Assembly (NCBI GenBank): GCA_964507325.1 | Contig: CAZDQL010000020.1 | Span: 13,911 to 77,910 of the forward strand | Source of the DNA: CAZDQL01 sp964507325 | GTDB lineage: Bacteria; Planctomycetota; UBA1135; GCA-002686595 | Direction of reading: 5' to 3' | Length of the DNA: 64,000 nucleotides | Part shown: in pieces, positions 60,115 to 64,000 of the stretch | How positions within the stretch are numbered: position 1 is the stretch's first letter | Layout: the number at the start of each line of letters is the position of its first letter | The notes under the pieces: model-generated | Told to the model about the DNA's origin: nothing | The model's input: only the letters and a program-made list of their open reading frames with translations | The model's database searches: none | Program-made: the position numbers and the translations under genes

Positions 60115-60894
60115 TCAACCCGAGACCGACCGCCCCGAGTCCGCCTGGATCAGGCCGTCCTCCATCTGGACCATCCGCTCGCAGCGCCCCGCCAGCCGCT
60201 CGTCGTGGGTGACGAGCAGGAGTGCGGTGCGGCGCCGTTCCTGCTCTTCGAAGAGCAGGTCCAGCACTCGCTCGCCGGTGGCGCGGTCGAGGTTGCCGGT
60301 GGGCTCGTCCGCGATCAGGATCGGCGGGTCGAGCAGCAGGGCGCGGGCGATCGCCACGCGCTGCTGCTCCCCTCCGGAGAGCTGGGCGGGGCGGTGGCGC
60401 AGCCGCTCCCCCAGTCCGAAGCGCTCCATCATCTCCCGGGCCCGGTCGCGCAGCTCCGCACGCCGCCCCCGGTAGCCCCCGGGACCGCTGGCGATCATCG
60501 CCGGCAGCAGGACGTTCTCGAGGGCGGAGAGCTCCGGCAAGAGGTGGTAGAACTGGAAGACGAAGCCGATGCGGGCGTTGCGCAGCTGGGCGCGCTCGTT
60601 GGTCGATAGGCTCCACCCCTGCTTCCCCTCGACCTCCACCTCTCCCGTGGTGGGGCGGTCGAGCAGCCCCAAGATGTTGAGCAGGGTCGTCTTGCCGGCG
60701 CCCGAAGCGCCCATCAGGGAGAGGCGCTCGCCCCGGGCCAGCTCGATGTCGACCCCGTGCAGCACCTCGAGGCTGCGGTCGCCGATGGGGAAGGAGCGAC
60801 GAATGTCCCGTCCCGCCAGGATCACCGGCGCGCCGTCGTTGCCGCCGGAGGGGGAATCGTCTGCGGGCTCGGGTCGCGTCTCGCTCACGGTCAC
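60115..60894 (-). CDS. lolD: ABC transporter ATP-binding protein, LolD type
   Basis: A 259-residue ATPase with Walker A G-A-S-G-A-G-K-T, signature L-S-G-G-E-Q-Q-R-V-A-I-A-R-A-L, Walker B I-L-I-A-D-E-P-T-G-N-L-D and H-loop V-T-H-D-E. It is the MacB/LolD class paired with FtsX-type permeases. GTG 60894 overlaps the permease TGA (GTGA), deciding the start. With the adjacent permease it probably releases lipoproteins from the inner membrane; a MacB-like exporter is possible. Confidence 0.88.
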   Translation of the reverse strand: MTVSETRPEPADDSPSGGNDGAPVILAGRDIRRSFPIGDRSLEVLHGVDIELARGERLSLMGASGAGKTTLLNILGLLDRPTTGEVEVEGKQGWSLSTNERAQLRNARIGFVFQFYHLLPELSALENVLLPAMIASGPGGYRGRRAELRDRAREMMERFGLGERLRHRPAQLSGGEQQRVAIARALLLDPPILIADEPTGNLDRATGERVLDLLFEEQERRRTALLLVTHDERLAGRCERMVQMEDGLIQADSGRSVSG

Positions 60895-62279
60895 TCGCTC
60901 CGCAGGGCGTCGATCGGGTCCAGGCGCGCCGCGCGCCAGGCGGGGATGGCTGAGAAGAGCAGGGTGCAGATCACCGCCCCACCGACGATGGTGGCCACGC
61001 CGACCACGTCGATGGAGCTGGGGATGTGGTCGAAGTAGTAGATGGTGCGGTCGAAGATCTGCACGCCGAAGGTGCTCGAGAGCCAGCGTTCGATGCTGTC
61101 GATGTGGATCGCGCTCGCCACTCCCGCTGCGGTGCCCAGGGTCGCTCCCACCAAGACCTCCCAGGTCCCGATCAGGAGGAAGGTGGTCATGATCCCCCCC
61201 GGAGTGGCGCCCAGGGCGCACAGGATGCCGATGTCGCGCCGCTTCTCGCTGACCAGCATCGAGTGGATGGCGAAGACGGTGAAACCGGCCACCAGCATCA
61301 CCAGGGAGAGCATGACGCCCATCAGGGACTTCTCGTTCTCGATGGCGCCCAGCAGATTGCCGCGGAAGTCCTCCCAGGTCCTGACCTCGCGGTACATGAA
61401 GGGATCGTGGATCAGGCCGCGGGCGAAGAGGTCGCGCTTGAGGTCGCTCACCACGACCTGCTTGTCCCGCTCGTAGTCCTTCAGGCGCGCCAGCACGTGG
61501 CTCCAGGCGGCGTCGCGATCGATGACGTCCGCCATCACCTGGCGTTCCAGGTAGACCCGCCCCATGTCCATCTCGTTCTCGCCGCTGCGGAAGGTCCCGG
61601 CGACGACGAAGGTCAGGTTCGATCCCGAGCGGTGCACACGCCCTGTGCGCCGGTCGATCGAAGCGGTCACCAGGGTGACCTCACTTCCCTTCTGCAGGTC
61701 CATGCCGTAGGCCAGCTGGGCCCCGACCAGGACCGACGGAGCCGGTCGGTGCCCCCCCGGCGGGCGGTAGACCGAGGGGGTGGCGAAGGGATCGTCCAGA
61801 TCGTCCACCGGGTACATCGGCACGCGATCGCCGGGGGCGGGTTCGCGGGCGAGGTTGGCCCTCAGGTCCGACGTGGCGTACTCCGTCTCCACGTCGATTC
61901 CCGCCAAGCTGACCATCGACAGGTCGTTCAGGAGCGGGTGCTCGGCGATCTCACCCCGCCCGGCGATCATCAGCAGCCCGACCCACTGCAGCTGGACCGA
62001 GGCCGCCTCCACCCGCGGGTGGGAGGCGACGATCTCGAGCAGCTCGCTCGGATCCTCCGGGGGCAGCTCTCCGGTGCTCCGGATCGGCCTGTCCATGCGC
62101 GGCGCGATCATGACGTCCGCCAGGTTGCCGCGCAGGTGGTCGCGGCTCTCCTTGAGGAAGCCGGCCATGATCGAGAGGATCAGGATCAGGGCGCTGACCG
62201 CCACGAAGATGCCGGCCACTCCGATCCAGTTGGTGCGCCTGGCGCGCAGGTAGCGCAGGGATAGGAACCAGCGGTACAC
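60891..62279 (-). CDS. LolC/LolE-type ABC transporter permease
   Basis: A 462-residue FtsX-family permease. It begins M-Y-R-W-F-L-S-L-R-Y-L-R-A-R-R-T-N-W, has one N-terminal helix, a periplasmic MacB-core domain (~45-300), and three C-terminal helices. L-R-Y-L-x-x-R-R is the usual LolC/E start. It begins with GTG 62279, one base after the lysS stop. lysS next to lol genes is a recurrent arrangement. The many lipoproteins in this window are plausible clients. Confidence 0.87.
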   Translation of the reverse strand: MYRWFLSLRYLRARRTNWIGVAGIFVAVSALILILSIMAGFLKESRDHLRGNLADVMIAPRMDRPIRSTGELPPEDPSELLEIVASHPRVEAASVQLQWVGLLMIAGRGEIAEHPLLNDLSMVSLAGIDVETEYATSDLRANLAREPAPGDRVPMYPVDDLDDPFATPSVYRPPGGHRPAPSVLVGAQLAYGMDLQKGSEVTLVTASIDRRTGRVHRSGSNLTFVVAGTFRSGENEMDMGRVYLERQVMADVIDRDAAWSHVLARLKDYERDKQVVVSDLKRDLFARGLIHDPFMYREVRTWEDFRGNLLGAIENEKSLMGVMLSLVMLVAGFTVFAIHSMLVSEKRRDIGILCALGATPGGIMTTFLLIGTWEVLVGATLGTAAGVASAIHIDSIERWLSSTFGVQIFDRTIYYFDHIPSSIDVVGVATIVGGAVICTLLFSAIPAWRAARLDPIDALRSE

Positions 62280-62280
62280 G

Positions 62281-63741
62281 TCACTCCTCCTCGGACGCGG
62301 GTCGGCGCATCGCCGGGAAGAGGAGCACGTCGCGGATCGACTCCGCCCCGGTGATCACCATCACCACCCGGTCGATGCCGATCCCCATGCCGCCGGCGGG
62401 GGGCATGCCGTACTCCAAGGCTTGCACGTAGTCATAGTCCACCTCGCCAGGGGTCTCGGGGTCCAGGCTCGCGACCTGCTCGGCGAAGCGCTGCTCCTGC
62501 TCGGCGGGGTCGTTCAGCTCGCTGAAGGCGTTGCCGAGCTCCATCCCCGCCAGGAAGATCTCGAAGCGCTCCGCCAGACGGGGGTCGGCGGGGCTGCGCT
62601 TGGCCAGGGGGCAGATCGTCACCGGGTAGTCGGTACAGAGCACCGGACCCTCGAGGAGCGGCTCGCAGAGGCGCTCGAAGACGTCGTTCATCAGCTTGGG
62701 GTAGCCGGCGACCTCCTCGATCCCGAGCTCCGCTGCCCGGGCGCGCACCGCCTCCTCATCGTCGAACTCGCAGCCCGCCTGCTCGCGGAAGAGGTCGGGG
62801 TAGCGCACCCGCTCGAAGGGGGCGGCCAGGTCGTAGTTCTGGCCGCGGAAGCAGACCTCGGTGGTGCCGTTCACCACGAGCGCCGCCCCCGCGATCAGTC
62901 CCTCCGCGGCCTCCATCATGTGCCGGTAGTCCGCCTGGGCTCGGTAGAGCTCGAGCATGGTGAACTCCGGATTGTGGTCGCGGCTGAAGCCCTCGTTGCG
63001 GAAGTTGCGCGCGAACTCGAAGACGCGCTCCAGACCGCCCACGATCAGGCGCTTGAGGTACAGCTCGGGGGCGATGCGCAGGAAGCGATCCTCGCCCAGG
63101 GAGTTGTAGTGGGTGACGAAGGGTCGCGCCGCGGCCCCGCCCACGATCGGGTGCAAGGTGGGGGTCTCGACCTCCAGGTACCCCTCGGCCTCGAGGTAGC
63201 GGCGCATGAAGGAGAGGATGCGGCCGCGCTTCTCGAAGATTTCCGCGACTCCGTCCCCGGCCCACAGGTCCACGTAGCGCCGCCGGTAGCGCGCCTCCAC
63301 GTCCACCAGTCCGTGCCACTTCTCGGGAGGGGACGCCAGGGCCTTGGCCAAGAGCTGCACCTCGTCCGCCCAGACGGTGGGCTCCCCCTTGCCGGTGAAG
63401 CCCAGCTCCCCCGTCACGCCGACCAGATCGCCGACGTCCAGACGCTTGCGCGTGGGCCACCACTCACCCAGGCGATCGCGCTGGAGGCCGACCTGCAGAC
63501 GGCCGCTGCGGTCTTGCACGGGCGCGAAGATCAGCTTGCCGAAATCGCGCAGCCCCATCAGGCGACCGGCGACGGTGACCCGCTCTCCCGCCAGGGGACC
63601 GGGCTCCTCCGCAGTCCCGGCGCCGTCGCGCAGATCGGCGCTGGGCGTCGCCTCCACTCCCCGGGCGGGGAAGGGGTCGACTCCGCTCTCGCGCAGGGCC
63701 TGGAGCTTGGCCAGGCGGTCGGGTTGGACGAGGTCGGTCAT
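62281..63741 (-). CDS. lysS: Lysine-tRNA ligase, class II
   Basis: A 486-residue class II lysyl-tRNA synthetase. An OB-fold anticodon domain (~55-150: V-T-V-A-G-R-L-M-G-L-R-D-F-G-K-L) precedes the catalytic core with motif 2 F-A-R-N-F-R-N-E-G-F-S-R-D-H-N-P-E-F and motif 3 G-M-G-I-G-I-D-R-V-V-M. Start ATG 63741. It is the last complete gene before the chimeric end of the window. Confidence 0.95.
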   Translation of the reverse strand: MTDLVQPDRLAKLQALRESGVDPFPARGVEATPSADLRDGAGTAEEPGPLAGERVTVAGRLMGLRDFGKLIFAPVQDRSGRLQVGLQRDRLGEWWPTRKRLDVGDLVGVTGELGFTGKGEPTVWADEVQLLAKALASPPEKWHGLVDVEARYRRRYVDLWAGDGVAEIFEKRGRILSFMRRYLEAEGYLEVETPTLHPIVGGAAARPFVTHYNSLGEDRFLRIAPELYLKRLIVGGLERVFEFARNFRNEGFSRDHNPEFTMLELYRAQADYRHMMEAAEGLIAGAALVVNGTTEVCFRGQNYDLAAPFERVRYPDLFREQAGCEFDDEEAVRARAAELGIEEVAGYPKLMNDVFERLCEPLLEGPVLCTDYPVTICPLAKRSPADPRLAERFEIFLAGMELGNAFSELNDPAEQEQRFAEQVASLDPETPGEVDYDYVQALEYGMPPAGGMGIGIDRVVMVITGAESIRDVLLFPAMRRPASEEE

Positions 63742-63842
63742 GGCGGATCGTCGACGCCGGAGAAACTACCGCAGCCGGCGCGCCCTCCCAAGCGCAGCCC
63801 GCCGAAGCCCCGAATCCCGCGTCCCTGAATCGAAAGCGGCCG

Positions 63843-63881
63843 CCCCCCCCCCCCCGCCGCCCACGGGGTTGGTGGGGGATA
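63843..63881. other. Probable assembly junction (poly-C run and composition break)
   Basis: A run of 13 C (63843-63855) follows GCGGCCGC (63836-63843). The very GC-rich sequence continues to about 63,878, then switches at once to AT-rich sequence that stays so to base 64,000. Homology to an archaeal ribosomal protein begins exactly at this switch. A false join of two unrelated DNAs at or just after the low-complexity stretch is the simplest explanation. Confidence 0.8.
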
Positions 63882-64000
63882 AGGGATATTAACACCCGCA
63901 TCAATTACACCTTTCAAAAATGAAGTTAAAACGCCTTTTTTTGTAACAGACTTAATTCCAGAATCTAATATTGCTTCTAAAATGTTTTTTTCTAACATTC
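63879..64000 (-). CDS. Fragment of archaeal ribosomal protein uL18 (foreign sequence)
   Basis: Read on the minus strand, the last ~120 bases encode L-E-K-N-I-L-E-A-I-L-D-S-G-I, then K-G-V-L-T-S-F-L-K-G-V-I-D-A-G and V-N-I-P-Y. This fits the archaeal/eukaryotic uL18 pattern (E-A-V-L-D-I-G ... L-K-G-A-x-D-A-G-x-x-I-P-H). Bacterial L18 lacks this segment. The AT-rich, Lys/Ile-rich codon use suits marine Thaumarchaeota and is unlike every other gene here. The fragment is cut at both ends: by the window and by the junction, after which only Pro/Gly-rich nonsense follows. Confidence 0.7.

Noticed and set aside
63836..63855. GCGGCCGC followed by 13 C, as a possible cloning or tailing adaptor
   Set aside because: It is suggestive of a library artefact, but an 8-base NotI site is not rare in DNA this GC-rich, so I do not claim an adaptor.
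63738..63878. Bacterial half of the 86-residue minus-strand frame crossing the junction
   Set aside because: The part left of 63,879 is low-complexity Gly/Pro/Arg sequence upstream of lysS with no protein similarity. Only the archaeal half is coding.

Overview
This is a very GC-rich bacterial chromosome segment. It is tightly packed, with many ATGA/GTGA stop-start overlaps and no gene-free stretch longer than 300 bases. A Minf_1886-family protein, DUF5989 proteins, sulfatases, a TPR-sulfotransferase, glycosyltransferases and an XrtA-type exopolysaccharide locus together point to a Planctomycetota bacterium, probably marine. That placement rests on gene content only. The last ~120 bases (from about 63,879) drop abruptly to AT-rich sequence encoding a piece of archaeal ribosomal protein uL18. 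They almost certainly do not belong to this genome, so the right end looks chimeric.

Layout. 1-4.3 kb: the end of a sulfatase, then three coupled GT4 glycosyltransferases. 4.4-6.4 kb: a B12-dependent radical SAM protein and a LOG-family protein. 6.4-11.7 kb: a SenB-like glycosyltransferase, DUF4259, formimidoyltransferase-cyclodeaminase, a GNAT protein and a polysaccharide deacetylase. 11.7-17.3 kb: a polymer-decoration cassette with a free DUF5989 protein, TPR-sulfotransferase, SGNH hydrolase fused to DUF5989, NodU/TobZ-type carbamoyltransferase and SxtJ-like protein; a 160-bp MITE splits it. 17.4-22.5 kb: HtrA protease, tRNA-Val, UppP, GDP-mannose dehydratase, a MORN lipoprotein and a PGRP/amidase lipoprotein. 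22.6-29.4 kb: a secreted TPR metallopeptidase, GH29 fucosidase and a sulfatase-like lipoprotein. 29.4-36.2 kb: tmk, holB, Minf_1886, AI-2E permease, S41 protease and moaC. 36.2-38.1 kb: accB and accC.

38.1-54.6 kb is one long plus-strand surface-polysaccharide region. It runs from nucleotide-sugar supply (UDP-xylose synthase, GlmS, UDP-glucuronate epimerase-like, RmlA, RmlD, RmlB; no RmlC) to export (Wza-like, Wzz/GumC-like), an O-antigen-ligase-like protein, an asparagine-synthase-like amidotransferase, two GT4 enzymes and a DUF3473 deacetylase. Several match XrtA (exosortase A)-associated families, but no exosortase and no PEP-CTERM substrate is visible. 54.9-63.7 kb carries dxs, nadK, a di-iron ODP protein, a small unknown protein, a TauE/SafE permease, and lysS-lolC/E-lolD on the minus strand.

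Three short non-coding inverted-repeat elements (MITEs) of two types were found at gene ends. Two share related termini and each is flanked by an 11-bp direct repeat; the third sits in a TA target. No transposase gene, CRISPR array or rRNA was seen.
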